From Deltaproteobacteria bacterium (lineage in GTDB: Bacteria > Myxococcota_A > UBA796 > GCA-2862545), in contig JAFGVK010000227.1 of assembly GCA_016938035.1 (NCBI GenBank), forward strand, positions 1-46,972: a DNA stretch of 46,972 bases. The letters run 5' to 3'. A program made the position numbers and the translations under genes. Below the pieces are notes generated by a model, which was given only the letters and a program-made list of their open reading frames with translations, made no database searches and was not told the DNA's origin. Below, in pieces: positions 16,905 to 25,613 of the stretch (position 1 is the stretch's first letter; each line of letters opens with the position of its first letter).

Positions 16905-17624
16905 ATGCGCGTCGCGATCCACGGTCCAGGCAGGCTGGGCCGCTCCCTCGCCGAGGCGCTCCGGCGCGCTGGGGCGGAGGTGTCCTTGACGGGGCGCGGC
17001 GAGGTCCCTGCCCCCGCGGCGGTGACCCTCCTCACGGTGCCCGACAGAGCCCTGGCCGCAGTGAGCGCGGCGATCCGGGTGGAGGGGGTGCTGCTCCACT
17101 GCTCCGGGGCGCTCTCGCACGAGGTGTTGCGGCCCCACAATCCCGCTGGGAGCCTACACCCGCTGATGACCTACCCTGGCCCGGAGGTGGCCCCTCCCCT
17201 CTTTGAGGGGGTCCCCGCCGCGATCTCCGGAGATGTCGAGGCGCGCGGTGCGGCAGCGCGCCTCGCCGATCTGCTCGGGATGAGCCCCTTCCGTGCCCCA
17301 GCGGACCGCGCGCTGTACCACGCAGCGGCGGTGGTGGCCGGAAACCTGGGCGCCGCCCTGTTGCTGGAGGGAGGGGACATCCTGCGCGCCGCGGGGATCG
17401 AGGACGGGGAGCGCCTGCTGCTCCCCCTCGCCCTGGCCTCCCTGCGGAACGCCGCGCACACGCCCTCTGCCGCCCTCACCGGCCCCGCGGCGAGGGGCGA
17501 TCTCGAGGTTCTCGGGGCGCATCTTCGGGCCCTCGACGAACAAGGACTCAACTCTGCCCGGCAAGTGTACGAAACACTGAGTAGGAGAATCCTCCAGCGC
17601 GCTCACCGCGGGGAGGAACCGTGA
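16905..17624 (+). CDS. Rossmann-like/DUF2520 domain protein
   Basis: A 239-residue protein. The N-terminal NAD(P)-binding Rossmann domain (MRVAIHGPGRLGRSLAEAL, GxGxxG-type loop) is followed by the DUF2520 C-terminal domain: GSLHPLMTYPG, the GVPAAISGD segment, RALYHAAAVVAGNLGAAL and ALTGPAARGDLEVLGAHL. The family resembles 6-phosphogluconate dehydrogenase/ketopantoate reductase-like oxidoreductases, but its substrate is not established. AGGAGG lies four bases before the ATG. It diverges from the biotin carboxylase-like gene with 64 bases between the starts. Confidence 0.88.
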   Translation: MRVAIHGPGRLGRSLAEALRRAGAEVSLTGRGEVPAPAAVTLLTVPDRALAAVSAAIRVEGVLLHCSGALSHEVLRPHNPAGSLHPLMTYPGPEVAPPLFEGVPAAISGDVEARGAAARLADLLGMSPFRAPADRALYHAAAVVAGNLGAALLLEGGDILRAAGIEDGERLLLPLALASLRNAAHTPSAALTGPAARGDLEVLGAHLRALDEQGLNSARQVYETLSRRILQRAHRGEEP

Positions 17625-17687
17625 CCCCGCTGGGGTTGTCATTCGGGGGTGGGGTGCTACTCTCCAAATAGAGTGTCAGGAGGCGCC

Positions 17688-17867
17688 ATGCTCGATGTCT
17701 ACATCATCGACAGGATCCGCAGAGAGCGCGAACAGCGTGAGAGCGACGGTGCCTTCATCCCGCTGCACATCGAGGTGCCCCTCGAGCGGCAGGTGGAGCG
17801 GAGCCCAGAGCTGCCCACCGAGCCAGAGCGCGGCAGCGCGGTCATCGACTTTCAGCTCACCATCTGA
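17688..17867 (+). CDS. Small conserved-looking protein of 59 residues, unknown function
   Basis: The ATG at 17688 follows CAGGAGGCGCC, an excellent ribosome site, so this short frame is likely translated. The protein begins MLDVYIIDRIRREREQR, continues with a basic/acidic helix and an IPLHIEVPLERQ segment, and ends GSAVIDFQLTI. It has no Cys, no signal and no membrane segment. The pattern resembles short uncharacterised proteins of Myxococcota as I remember them; I cannot confirm homologues. It follows the DUF2520 gene by 63 bases and is followed by a strong stem-loop. Confidence 0.65.
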   Translation: MLDVYIIDRIRREREQRESDGAFIPLHIEVPLERQVERSPELPTEPERGSAVIDFQLTI

Positions 17868-17933
17868 CCGCCCTCTCGCCGAGCCAGCGCGGCCACCGAC
17901 GCTCGGCGCTCCACCTGACCTCCCGACAAGAGA

Positions 17934-17964
17934 AGAGGCCGCCACCCCAGGGGTGACGGCCTCT
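17934..17964. terminator. Bidirectional stem-loop between the small gene and rpmB
   Basis: Positions 17934-17947 pair with 17951-17964 (AGAGGCCG...CGGCCTCT core) as a 14-position stem with one C/A mismatch and a three-base loop. It lies between the convergent ends of the 59-residue gene and rpmB. The downstream tail on the minus strand is pyrimidine-rich (TCTCTTGTC). It probably terminates both transcripts. Confidence 0.65.
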
Positions 17965-17989
17965 CTCGTCGCTCTCAGTGGGGGCTGGC

Positions 17990-18235
17990 CTACGCGACGA
18001 CGTAGTCCGCCAGCTTCAGCCCGACCTCGGACGCGAAGACCTCAAGGCCCTTCTTGTCGATGGTGCGCAGCGCCCTGGTGGAGAGCTTCACCTTGATAAA
18101 GGTGTCGCCCTCGGCCCACCAGATGCGGCGGGTCTGCAGGTTCGGCAGCTGCCGACGCTTGGTCTTGTGGTTGGAGTGAGAGACCTTGTTGGCCGAGTTC
18201 GGACGCTTGCCGGTGAAGGCGCAAGTGCGAGCCAT
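17990..18235 (-). CDS. rpmB: 50S ribosomal protein L28
   Basis: An 81-residue ribosomal protein. The start MARTCAFTGKRPNSANKVSH is diagnostic and continues with the NHKTKRRQLPNLQ segment and the C-terminal LSTRALRTIDKKG. One Cys (C5) is present, but the second Cys of the zinc-binding form is missing, so it is of the non-zinc type. The ATG at 18235 is preceded by AGGAGAACATC. It appears monocistronic, between a stem-loop and the Rieske gene. Confidence 0.97.
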   Translation of the reverse strand: MARTCAFTGKRPNSANKVSHSNHKTKRRQLPNLQTRRIWWAEGDTFIKVKLSTRALRTIDKKGLEVFASEVGLKLADYVVA

Positions 18236-18349
18236 GATGTTCTCCTGACAGTGCGCTTGGGGCACACGCTCGAGGCTTAGTGAGTGATGGCAGCGGGTAA
18301 CGGGTCCTTCGGGGCGATGCAAGGTTCTGGCACCACACACGCGCCGCGA

Positions 18350-18823
18350 TCACCCCGCTGGAGTGCGCCGCACCTCTATCCCCTCTCCGACCACGCGCAC
18401 CTCCCACAGGCCCACCTTGAGGCGCTCGTTGGTGTGACAGGCCCCGGAGCGCACGTCAAAGGCCCAGCCGTGGTAGGGGCAGAGCACCGTGTGCCCGTCG
18501 AGATCGCCGTCTCCTAGCGGACCTCCCGCGTGGGGACAGGCGTTGTCCATGGCAAACCAGCCGTCCTCCGCGTGGACAAGGGCCACAGGGACACCGTCGA
18601 CCATCACCTCGGTGATGTCGCCGACCGGGATCTCGTCGACCCTAGCCACCCGCACCCACCCCGCCGCGCCCTGCGGCGCCACCGGGGGGAGTGGCGGGGA
18701 GGCATCCTGCGCCGCGGCGGCCTCCGACCGCAGCCCGCGGCGCAACCTCGCCCGCAGCTTGGCCCGCAGCCCACTGGGCCGTCCCAGGGCGAGGGTCCTG
18801 AGGAGATCAAAGCGCGAGGTCAT
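18350..18823 (-). CDS. Rieske [2Fe-2S] domain protein
   Basis: A 157-residue protein. A basic N-terminal stretch (residues 1-35, Arg-rich) leads to a Rieske domain of the ferredoxin/NirD type with both cluster motifs: CPHAGG (C96, H98) and CPYHGW (C115, H118), in the usual context DGWFAMDNACPHAGGPLGDG. It would carry one electron, as a soluble ferredoxin for an oxygenase or as a small reductase subunit. The partner is not visible. The ATG at 18823 lies seven bases after AGGAGG; a GTG two codons upstream is too close to it. No hydrophobic anchor or signal is present, so it is probably cytoplasmic. Confidence 0.88.
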   Translation of the reverse strand: MTSRFDLLRTLALGRPSGLRAKLRARLRRGLRSEAAAAQDASPPLPPVAPQGAAGWVRVARVDEIPVGDITEVMVDGVPVALVHAEDGWFAMDNACPHAGGPLGDGDLDGHTVLCPYHGWAFDVRSGACHTNERLKVGLWEVRVVGEGIEVRRTPAG

Positions 18824-18894
18824 AGACACACCTCCTACCCCGACTCCCTAGCCGGTGGCGCTGCCTCGGGGTAGCGCCTATGCTCGTGGCGTCC

Positions 18895-18924
18895 TTGCGA
18901 GGCCACCCCGCGTTGGAATACACT
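18895..18924 (+). promoter_or_regulatory. Possible sigma-70 promoter of the lytic transglycosylase operon
   Basis: TTGCGA at 18895-18900 and TACACT at 18919-18924 are separated by 18 bases, ending 37 bases before the ATG at 18962. Both boxes match the consensus moderately. Confidence 0.4.
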
Positions 18925-18961
18925 GGCGTGGGTTGGGCAGCTGGGCAAACGTCGGATCGCA

Positions 18962-21616
18962 ATGTTCCGCCACGCCTTCAGAGACACACATCCACGGTAT
19001 GCGGTCGGCGCGCTCAGTCTGGGCGCTGCGGTCGTCGCGCTGTCGCTGTTCGTCGCTCCCGCAGCGAGCGGGCTCCCGCTCACCGACACAGAGGCCCTCC
19101 GAGAGGTCCCTCCGCAGACCGCGCGATCGGTGCTGGCGGTGAGCCTGCCACAGGTCCCGTCGATCGCTCCGGGGGCCCCCTTGCTGCGGGAAGATCCCGA
19201 CCTCTCAGACCTGCGCCACTGGATGCGTGGCGGCAGACCCCACCAGGCCCTCCTCACCGCCCGCGCCCTCACCGAGCGGCTGCCCCCTGGGCGCCAGCGT
19301 GACGCGGTCTGGCTGACGGTAGGCCTGCTGGAGCGTGACGAGGGGCATCACAACCGCGCCTCGGAGGCCTTCACCAGGGTCAGGGCGGCGGGAGGCCCGC
19401 TCGCGTCCTGGGGCGCGTGGTACGAGGCAGAGCAGGATCTGGCCCGCGGGCGCCCCTGGGTCGCGGTGAGGGAGTGCGAGCGGTACCGCGAGACCTGGCC
19501 AGAGGGTCACCACGCGGAGGCCTGCCTCCGGCTGATGGCAGGCGCCAACGCCTCGCAGGGGAAGCTCACCAGGGCGCGGGAGTTGGCTGCCGAGTACGAC
19601 CAAGACCACGATGGCGCCACGATCACCGAGCAGATCGAGCTGGCGTGGGCCCTGTGGGCGTCTGAGCACAGCCCCAAGGAGGCGATCCCCGTCCTCCGAG
19701 ATCTAGCGGCAAACCACCGCGCTCCGCTCACCCACAGGGTGGTCAACGAACAGCTCCAGGCCCTGGTGGCCGCGGGCTTCGAGGACGCTGCGCTCCCGGA
19801 CACGGTCCCCTTCCTCCAGGCGCAGGCGATCTCACTGCGGGACGCCCGGGCCCTCGAAGACGCCTGGGCCGCGTTCGACGCGCTCCGGCGGCGCAGCGCC
19901 GACGATCCCGCCCTCAAGCGCTGGGTCGAGGACGAGGCCACGGTGTTCGGCTGGCGCACCCGCAACTGGCCGTTCCTGGTAGAGGTCTATCAGGAGGAGT
20001 ACGCCCAGCACCCCGACGGAGAGTCCGCCTGGAACCTGTTTCGGGCCCTTGGGCGCGCGGGGCGCTGGGCTGACGCTGCCGCCCTGGCGAGGGTCGCCAG
20101 CGCCTCCTACGGGCGGACCACCTGGTGGGCGGGCAAGCAAGAGGAGATCGGCCGCACCTTCCTCCTCTCCAAGGACTACCAGGAGGCGAGGGACGCCTTC
20201 GACGCGCTGGGATCCAAGGGGGGCTGGAGGGGCCGCAGGGGGTCCTTTTACGCCGCCTTTGCCGCCTATATGGGGGGTGATCTCCCTGACGCCGCCGCTC
20301 GGCTTGACGCCATCCTCGATGAGGACAGGGCCTGGGTCACGGAGTCACGCTACTGGCGCTCCAAAGTCCGGGCCGATCAGGGGGACACCGCGGGCGCCGA
20401 GGAGGACCGCCGCTGGGTGCTTGAGCACGATGCCAACAGCTGGTATGGCATGATGGTGCGGCAGGGTCAGGCGGGGCTCCCCTCGGTGAAGCCCTTCGCG
20501 CGCGATGGGAGCTGGCCCGGAACGCTCCCGCCGACCCAGCCCGCCCCCCCGCGGCAGGTGGCCCGCACCGGCCCGGTCCACAGCGCGGTCCCCACGACCG
20601 CGCGCCAGAGCACCGCGGGCGCCGCCCTCGCCAGCCTGCGCTGGCCCCTGCCCCCAGCTACCGCCTCGGCGCAGGCGAGGGTAGAGCCCACGCCGCCGGC
20701 CTTCCAGTGTCCGCTGAGCCCTGACCTGGGGCACGACGCAACCGAGGTCTACGACGAGGCAGAGGTGGAGGAGCGCCTCGGCCGCTACGTGGCCGAGCAC
20801 GGCGACTACTGGCCCGAGCTGACCCTCGCCTTCGACCTGGCGCGGGTGGGGCTCGACGACCTCTCTGGCCCCCTCTTCGCCGCCTACTACGAGGACTGGA
20901 AGAGCGCCGGGCGGTCCCGCTCTGCACAGAAGCGAGACAGAGCTCAGGCCGCGTGGCTCAAGCCAGAGGCGTGGCGCACCTTCGCCGCCTACACCAGGGA
21001 TCACTACCACGCCGCGCGCCTCTGGCACGGTCTGTCCGAGGACCTCGCCGACCCCAACCTGTCCCAGGAGGCGCTGCGCCTCTCCTTCCCGCTGGCGCAC
21101 GGCCACTATGTGTGGGCCCACGCGCGCGCCGAGGGCATGGACCCGTACCTCGTGCTGGGCCTGATGCGGGCCGAGAGCACCTACAGCCCCCTCGCGGTGT
21201 CGCGGGTAGGGGCGCGGGGGGCGATGCAGATCATGCCCCGCACCGGCCACCTGCTCGCCGATCTCCAGCACGACACCCACTTCACCGCGGGCGATCTGGA
21301 CGACCCCGTGCTGTCTGTGGGGTACGGGATCACCTACCTGGGCCTGCTGATGCGGCGCTACGACGACGTCTACCCCCTGGCCATCGCGTCCTACAACGCG
21401 GGCCCCCACAACGTGGCCTCGTGGCTCGCCGGCACCGGTACCGAGATGCCGATCGACGCCTTCGTGGAGCACATCCCCTTTCGCGAGACGCGCCAGTACG
21501 TCAAGACGGTCTCCGAGTACTACAGCACCTATCTCTCCCTCTACCCTCCCGAGGGCGCTCGCGTGGTGCTGCCGCCGACCCCCAAGGGCAACCACCCCGA
21601 GATCGTGGACTTCTAG
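18962..21616 (+). CDS. Lytic transglycosylase (SLT family)
   Basis: An 884-residue murein lytic transglycosylase that cleaves the MurNAc-GlcNAc bond to give 1,6-anhydro ends. The N-terminus (residues 1-36) has an Arg-containing head and one hydrophobic segment (AVGALSLGAAVVALSLFVAP), a signal or anchor. A long alpha-helical, TPR-like superhelix fills residues 80-700, with a Pro/Ala-rich break near 515-575. The catalytic domain starts near 725: GLMRAESTYSPLAVS with general acid Glu738, GARGAMQIMPRTG, ASYNAGPHNV and a Tyr-rich tail. This is Slt70-like but longer. The ribosome site before the ATG is weak. The cytochrome gene overlaps its stop by one base. Confidence 0.93.
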   Translation: MFRHAFRDTHPRYAVGALSLGAAVVALSLFVAPAASGLPLTDTEALREVPPQTARSVLAVSLPQVPSIAPGAPLLREDPDLSDLRHWMRGGRPHQALLTARALTERLPPGRQRDAVWLTVGLLERDEGHHNRASEAFTRVRAAGGPLASWGAWYEAEQDLARGRPWVAVRECERYRETWPEGHHAEACLRLMAGANASQGKLTRARELAAEYDQDHDGATITEQIELAWALWASEHSPKEAIPVLRDLAANHRAPLTHRVVNEQLQALVAAGFEDAALPDTVPFLQAQAISLRDARALEDAWAAFDALRRRSADDPALKRWVEDEATVFGWRTRNWPFLVEVYQEEYAQHPDGESAWNLFRALGRAGRWADAAALARVASASYGRTTWWAGKQEEIGRTFLLSKDYQEARDAFDALGSKGGWRGRRGSFYAAFAAYMGGDLPDAAARLDAILDEDRAWVTESRYWRSKVRADQGDTAGAEEDRRWVLEHDANSWYGMMVRQGQAGLPSVKPFARDGSWPGTLPPTQPAPPRQVARTGPVHSAVPTTARQSTAGAALASLRWPLPPATASAQARVEPTPPAFQCPLSPDLGHDATEVYDEAEVEERLGRYVAEHGDYWPELTLAFDLARVGLDDLSGPLFAAYYEDWKSAGRSRSAQKRDRAQAAWLKPEAWRTFAAYTRDHYHAARLWHGLSEDLADPNLSQEALRLSFPLAHGHYVWAHARAEGMDPYLVLGLMRAESTYSPLAVSRVGARGAMQIMPRTGHLLADLQHDTHFTAGDLDDPVLSVGYGITYLGLLMRRYDDVYPLAIASYNAGPHNVASWLAGTGTEMPIDAFVEHIPFRETRQYVKTVSEYYSTYLSLYPPEGARVVLPPTPKGNHPEIVDF

Positions 21617-22788
21617 TGAAGCGCTCGCTGATCCTGCTGACCGCCGGGGCCTTCCCCGTCATGCTCCTCTCCTGTCCCCCAGAGGCCGCCTCAGGGCGTC
21701 GAGGGAGGGAGGTGGAGCCCCCCGTGGCGCCACCCCAGGAGGCCCAGGCGCCGCCGCCCGAGCTGGAGGTGCTGTTCCCCACCTCGCCCCCGTGGGAGGT
21801 GGGCGCCCTGCCGGACGGGCTCGCCAGCCACTCTGATCAGGGCTGCGCCGCGTGCCACCAGGCTGCCCACAGGGGCTGGGCAGCGTCGGCGCACGCGGGG
21901 GCCTCACCCGCCTTCCGGGAGGCCGCGAAGCAGGCGGGCACGCCGGCCTGCCTGGCGTGCCACCTGCCCCTCATCGAGCAGCACCCCCACCTCGTCGCCT
22001 ATGACGAGGGCGACATCCACCGGCCGATCCTCTCGCCCAACCCCGCCTGGGACGGGGGCCTCCAGGCTGAGGGCGTCACCTGCGCTGCCTGCCACCTGCG
22101 CGACGGGAAGGTGGTCACCTCGCACCCCATCGAGGGCGCACCGCACCCCACCGTGTGGAGCCAGGAGCTGGGGCGCTCGTCCGCTTGCGCGGTCTGCCAC
22201 CAGCTCACCTGGCCGGGGGCCCAGCAGCCCTTCTACGACACCTACGGCGAGTGGGAGCGATCCGCCTACGCCACCGCCGGCGTGACGTGCCAGAGCTGCC
22301 ACATGAGCGATGGCGTCGACCCCTCCCCGGTGGATCACGCGATGTCGGTAGATCCCGCGAGGGCGGTGACCCTCCTGCTCCGACCCGCCACGCCGGGGCT
22401 GGTGCGCGGGGGAGCCCCCCTGGAGGTGGACCTGATCCTTCAGAACACCGGCGCAGGCCACGCCTTCCCCACCGGCAACCCCTGGAAGGGGGTGCGCCTG
22501 GAGGTGCGCTTGGTGGGGCCCCCCGACCGCAAGGGTGTAGAGGCTGTGTCCGAAGAGGCCCTGATCGTAGACCTCTCTCGCGAGGTGGAGGAGGCGCCCC
22601 CGTGGCACCTGAGCGGGGACACGCGGCTGCAGGCGGGGGAAGAGCGAGCCTGGCACACGGCGCTGAGCCTCGCCGCCAAGGCGCCGGACGGCCCCTGGCG
22701 CCTGCGCGCCACGCTGCAGAAGACCCTCTACGGAGCACCGGTTGAGACGCCATTGTTGACCAGAGAGGTCCCTCTGGAGGTGGACTAG
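21616..22788 (+). CDS. Pentaheme c-type cytochrome lipoprotein
   Basis: A 390-residue exported protein. The GTG at 21616 overlaps the TAG of the transglycosylase (TAGTG). The start MKRSLILLTAGAFPVMLLSC carries a lipobox (Cys20), followed by a Pro/Glu-rich linker. Five CxxCH heme-binding motifs lie at residues 77-81 (CAACH), 112-116 (CLACH), 156-160 (CAACH), 191-195 (CAVCH) and 225-229 (CQSCH). The C-terminal third is a beta-sandwich-like domain with GHAFPTGNPWKG, often found in cytochrome c554-type proteins. It is a periplasmic or surface electron carrier or multiheme reductase; the substrate is not known. Confidence 0.92.
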   Translation: MKRSLILLTAGAFPVMLLSCPPEAASGRRGREVEPPVAPPQEAQAPPPELEVLFPTSPPWEVGALPDGLASHSDQGCAACHQAAHRGWAASAHAGASPAFREAAKQAGTPACLACHLPLIEQHPHLVAYDEGDIHRPILSPNPAWDGGLQAEGVTCAACHLRDGKVVTSHPIEGAPHPTVWSQELGRSSACAVCHQLTWPGAQQPFYDTYGEWERSAYATAGVTCQSCHMSDGVDPSPVDHAMSVDPARAVTLLLRPATPGLVRGGAPLEVDLILQNTGAGHAFPTGNPWKGVRLEVRLVGPPDRKGVEAVSEEALIVDLSREVEEAPPWHLSGDTRLQAGEERAWHTALSLAAKAPDGPWRLRATLQKTLYGAPVETPLLTREVPLEVD

Positions 22789-22809
22789 CGGGAGCGCCTG
22801 TGCCTCTCG

Positions 22810-22818
22810 TGCTATAGT
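22810..22818 (+). promoter_or_regulatory. Extended -10 element before the PP2C gene
   Basis: TGCTATAGT fits the extended -10 pattern TGnTATAAT with one mismatch. It lies 25 bases before the ATG at 22844, in the short gap after the cytochrome gene. No good -35 box is seen, as is common for extended -10 promoters. It suggests that the phosphatase gene can be transcribed on its own. Confidence 0.4.
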
Positions 22819-22843
22819 GCCGGCTCCTCACCCCGGGGTCAGC

Positions 22844-24043
22844 ATGTTGAAGTTCCACGCCCGCACCGACGTCGGGCGCCGCCGCAAGCATAACGAGGAC
22901 TCCCTCCTCGCCGTCGCTGAGCACGGTGTCTTCGTAGTGGCCGACGGAGTCGGGGGGCGCAAGGCGGGCGAGCTGGCGAGCGCCATCACGGTAAACACCT
23001 TCCAGCAGTACGCCCCGCACCTGAAAAAGCTGGCGGACGCCTTCGGGCGTGACCCCAACAAGGACACCCGCAACGCCATCCTCCAGGCGCTGGACGACAT
23101 CGCCAACGCGGCGTCCAAGCGGGTGTACGAGGCTGCGGCTCACTCGGGCAGGCAGGGCATGACCACCACCCTGGTGGCTGGGGTGGTAGGGGGCGGCGCC
23201 GCCTTTGTGGTCCACGTCGGCGACTCGAGGGCCTACCTGATCCGAGACGGCAAGCTCCGGCAGATCACCGAGGACCACTCGATGGTCAATGAGCTGGTCC
23301 GCACCGGCGCGATGACCCGCGAGGAGGCCGCGACCTCGCGCTACCGAAACGTGATCACCAGGGCGGTCGGCCTCTACCCACAGGTCCGCGCCGACACGCT
23401 CCACATGGAGCTGATGCAGGGCGACCGGCTGGTGCTGTGCTCGGACGGCCTCACCGACATGGTGTCCGTCGCCGACATCCAGTCTCTCGGGCAGGTGCCG
23501 TCCGTGAGGGGCTCAGTCGAGCAGCTCGTCGACGCCGCGCTCGCAGGGGGCGGACGCGACAACATCACCGTCATCATGATCGAGCCGGAGGCCACCCTGG
23601 CTGCCGACGCGGTCTCGGCGCGCGCCGCCGCGATGGAGAAGCTCTTCCTGTTCTCGGAGCTGCCCTTCCACGCCCGGCTGCGGGTGGGCAGGATCGTCTC
23701 GGAGATCTTCGTGTCGCCCGGCGAGGTGCTGATGCGACAGGGAGACCACGCCGATCGCCTCTATGTGATGGTGCAGGGCGAGGTCTCGGTGCAGGTGGAC
23801 GGCAAGGAGGTCGCGGTGATCCGACAGGGCGAGCACTTCGGTGAGATGGCCCTGATCGACCAGTCCCCCCGCTCAGCGGACATCGTCGCCAAGGGCTTCG
23901 GACACCTGCTCTGCGTGGAGCACGACGCCTTCCGCACCTTCTGCATCATGGAGCCAGCGTTGGGCAACCAGATGCTGTGGAAGCTGCTGATCACCCTCGG
24001 CCAGCGGCTGCGGTCGACCAATCAGCGCCTCGTCGAGAGCTAA
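22844..24043 (+). CDS. PP2C-type phosphatase fused to a cyclic-nucleotide-binding domain
   Basis: A 399-residue cytoplasmic signalling protein. Residues 1-245 are a PPM/PP2C Ser/Thr phosphatase: RTDVGRRRKHNEDS (metal-binding D9), VVADGVGG (D34), HVGDSRAYL, LCSDGLTDMV and GGRDNITVIM. Residues about 265-399 are a CRP-type cNMP-binding beta barrel with SPGEVLMRQGDHADRLYVM and the phosphate-binding cassette FGEMALIDQSPRSA (Glu and Arg both kept). The domain order suggests that cAMP or cGMP binding modulates the phosphatase, which would oppose a Hanks-type kinase. No kinase gene is in the window. Only GGGG serves as ribosome site, but the start fits the family. Confidence 0.93.
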   Translation: MLKFHARTDVGRRRKHNEDSLLAVAEHGVFVVADGVGGRKAGELASAITVNTFQQYAPHLKKLADAFGRDPNKDTRNAILQALDDIANAASKRVYEAAAHSGRQGMTTTLVAGVVGGGAAFVVHVGDSRAYLIRDGKLRQITEDHSMVNELVRTGAMTREEAATSRYRNVITRAVGLYPQVRADTLHMELMQGDRLVLCSDGLTDMVSVADIQSLGQVPSVRGSVEQLVDAALAGGGRDNITVIMIEPEATLAADAVSARAAAMEKLFLFSELPFHARLRVGRIVSEIFVSPGEVLMRQGDHADRLYVMVQGEVSVQVDGKEVAVIRQGEHFGEMALIDQSPRSADIVAKGFGHLLCVEHDAFRTFCIMEPALGNQMLWKLLITLGQRLRSTNQRLVES

Positions 24044-24413
24044 CGGGCACAAGCTGGCCGCTCGTCGCGTGTCTCCTCGCGCGTCGCGCGGGCGCCAGGA
24101 CCTGAGGTGTCGCCGCCCGGTCGGCGGGGAGCGGGTTTGAGGGGCGGGGTCCGCGGCGCTCCGCCGAGACCCGCGGAGCGCCCCCCCCGGAGCTTCGCCC
24201 TGGAGGACGGGGGCGCGAGGGAGGGCCCTGCCCGCGACGCCGCACCTGATCCACCGAAAGGGCAATTCGAACCAACCCTATCGAGGCAGGCACGCCGAAG
24301 CGCGAGGCCCGGCACCTGGGGTGGGAGCACGCCGAAGCCTGTGACCGACAGCGGGCAGCCGCACGGCGAGAACCCGCCCGACGGGCGACGGGAGCGCTTC
24401 CCCGGCCGCCCCG
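24044..24413. other. 370-base gap between convergent genes
   Basis: No coding frame stands up here. A perfect 10-bp inverted repeat (GGCGCTCCGC at 24155-24164, GCGGAGCGCC at 24173-24182, 8-base loop) probably helps end one or both convergent transcripts, although no T tract follows. The remainder is GC-rich sequence with no recognisable feature. Confidence 0.45.
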
Positions 24414-25613
24414 CTAGCGCCGCCCAGTCGCCCCGGCCCGCCGCCAGAACAGCAGCGCCGGCAGGATCCACCAGCCCCCCGCCGCGCCCCCCACCGCGTC
24501 GCAGCGGGCACCTCCGCCCCGGATCCCCATGTCGCCGTCGCAGGCGTCCCCCAGCCCGTCCCCGTCCCGGTCTGCCTGGTCGCGGTTGGGCACGTCCACG
24601 CAGTTGTCGCACGCGTCGCCCACCCTGTCCCCGTCGGTGTCGAGGTGCTCCTCCTCGGCGATCTCCGGGCACACGTCGCAGCGATCGCCCACCCCATCCC
24701 CGTCGGTGTCGATCTGAGCGGAGTCGGCGTCCAGCGGGCACAGGTCGCAGGCGTCGCCCACCCCGTCCCCGTCCCCGTCCGCCTGATCAGGGTCCACCAC
24801 CTGCGGGCACACGTCGCAGGCGTCTCCGAGGCCGTCGCGATCCGTGTCCTGCTGGTCGCGGTTGAACACCTCAGGGCAGCTGTCGCAGGCGTCGCCCACC
24901 CCGTCGTGATCCCCGTCCTCTTGCCGCTCGTTGCCGACCAGGGCGCAGTTGTCACAGGCGTCGCCGAGCAGATCCCCGTCGCTGTCCACCTGGGAGGGGT
25001 TGGGGTGGAACACGCAGCTGTCGCACAGATCGCCGACCCCGTCCCCGTCGGCGTCCGCCTGAACGGGGTTGGGGATCGAGGGGCAGACGTCGCAGGCGTC
25101 ACCGAAGAGATCACCGTCCTCGTCGCGCTGATCGTCGTTCGGGACCGCGGGGCAGTTGTCGCAGAGATCGCCCCACGCGTCCTCGTCAGCGTTGTTCTGC
25201 TCGGGGTTGGGCACCACCGGGCAGTTGTCACAGACGTCGCCGACCTCGTCGCAGTCCGCGTCCTCCTGCCGGGGGTTGGCCTGGTAGGGGCAGTTGTCGC
25301 AGCGCAGCTCCACCACGCGCTCCGGAGGGTCCGATCCTATCGGCAGGCCCAGGTTGCCGTAGGAGAAGCCGTCCAGGTCCTCATCGAGGTCGTAGGTGGC
25401 CACCTCGCACCCGTAGGACCAGTAGTCGTAGTAGCCGTCGGCAGCGCTCAGCGGCTCCCCCTCGCCGTCCACCCACGATGCGCAGACCGGATCACCGGTG
25501 TCGACAGGGCGCTCGTCGAGCACGTCGACGCCGTTGCAATTGAGGTCTTGGGTCAGCTCGGTGGCGCAGTCCACAGCACCCCAGGCCAGAGCGGCGAACA
25601 GCAGCGCGCTCAT
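24414..25613 (-). CDS. Thrombospondin type 3 repeat protein with C-terminal anchor-like tail
   Basis: A 399-residue exported calcium-binding protein. A short signal ([14 protein letters not shown]) is followed by a Cys-containing N-terminal domain (residues 16-105). Residues 106-358 are eleven 23-residue repeats of the pattern D-x-C-P-x-x-x-N-x-x-Q-x-D-x-D-x-D-x-x-G-D-x-C, the thrombospondin type 3 calcium motif with one disulfide per unit. The end (RCDAVGG...[12 protein letters not shown]) has Cys, a hydrophobic stretch and Arg residues, like the MYXO-CTERM sorting signal though not a perfect match. GGAGG lies seven bases before the ATG, within the end of the OmpA-type gene, and the two genes overlap by four bases (ATGA). 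It is probably a surface or spore-coat structural protein. Confidence 0.9.
   Translation of the reverse strand: MSALLFAALAWGAVDCATELTQDLNCNGVDVLDERPVDTGDPVCASWVDGEGEPLSAADGYYDYWSYGCEVATYDLDEDLDGFSYGNLGLPIGSDPPERVVELRCDNCPYQANPRQEDADCDEVGDVCDNCPVVPNPEQNNADEDAWGDLCDNCPAVPNDDQRDEDGDLFGDACDVCPSIPNPVQADADGDGVGDLCDSCVFHPNPSQVDSDGDLLGDACDNCALVGNERQEDGDHDGVGDACDSCPEVFNRDQQDTDRDGLGDACDVCPQVVDPDQADGDGDGVGDACDLCPLDADSAQIDTDGDGVGDRCDVCPEIAEEEHLDTDGDRVGDACDNCVDVPNRDQADRDGDGLGDACDGDMGIRGGGARCDAVGGAAGGWWILPALLFWRRAGATGRR
24540..25298 (-). repeat. Eleven tandem 69-bp units coding thrombospondin-3 repeats
   Basis: The region codes for eleven consecutive 23-residue units with fixed Cys and Asp positions. The units are diverged at the DNA level, so the array is old rather than a recent expansion. 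Units near the C-terminal end depart most from the Pro/Asn consensus, for example the [14 protein letters not shown] unit. Confidence 0.85.

Noticed and set aside
18236..18349. tRNA gene or riboswitch in the Rieske-rpmB gap.
   Set aside because: No cloverleaf arms, GTTCGAATC-type T-loop or known riboswitch core could be traced.
20953..21615. Upstream extension of the cytochrome reading frame inside the transglycosylase gene.
   Set aside because: The extension is out of frame with the transglycosylase catalytic domain and lacks a signal. The GTG at 21616 gives a proper lipoprotein start.
24540..25298. Tandem array read as a non-coding satellite or CRISPR.
   Set aside because: The 69-bp period is a multiple of three and codes for conserved calcium-binding units in an open frame.
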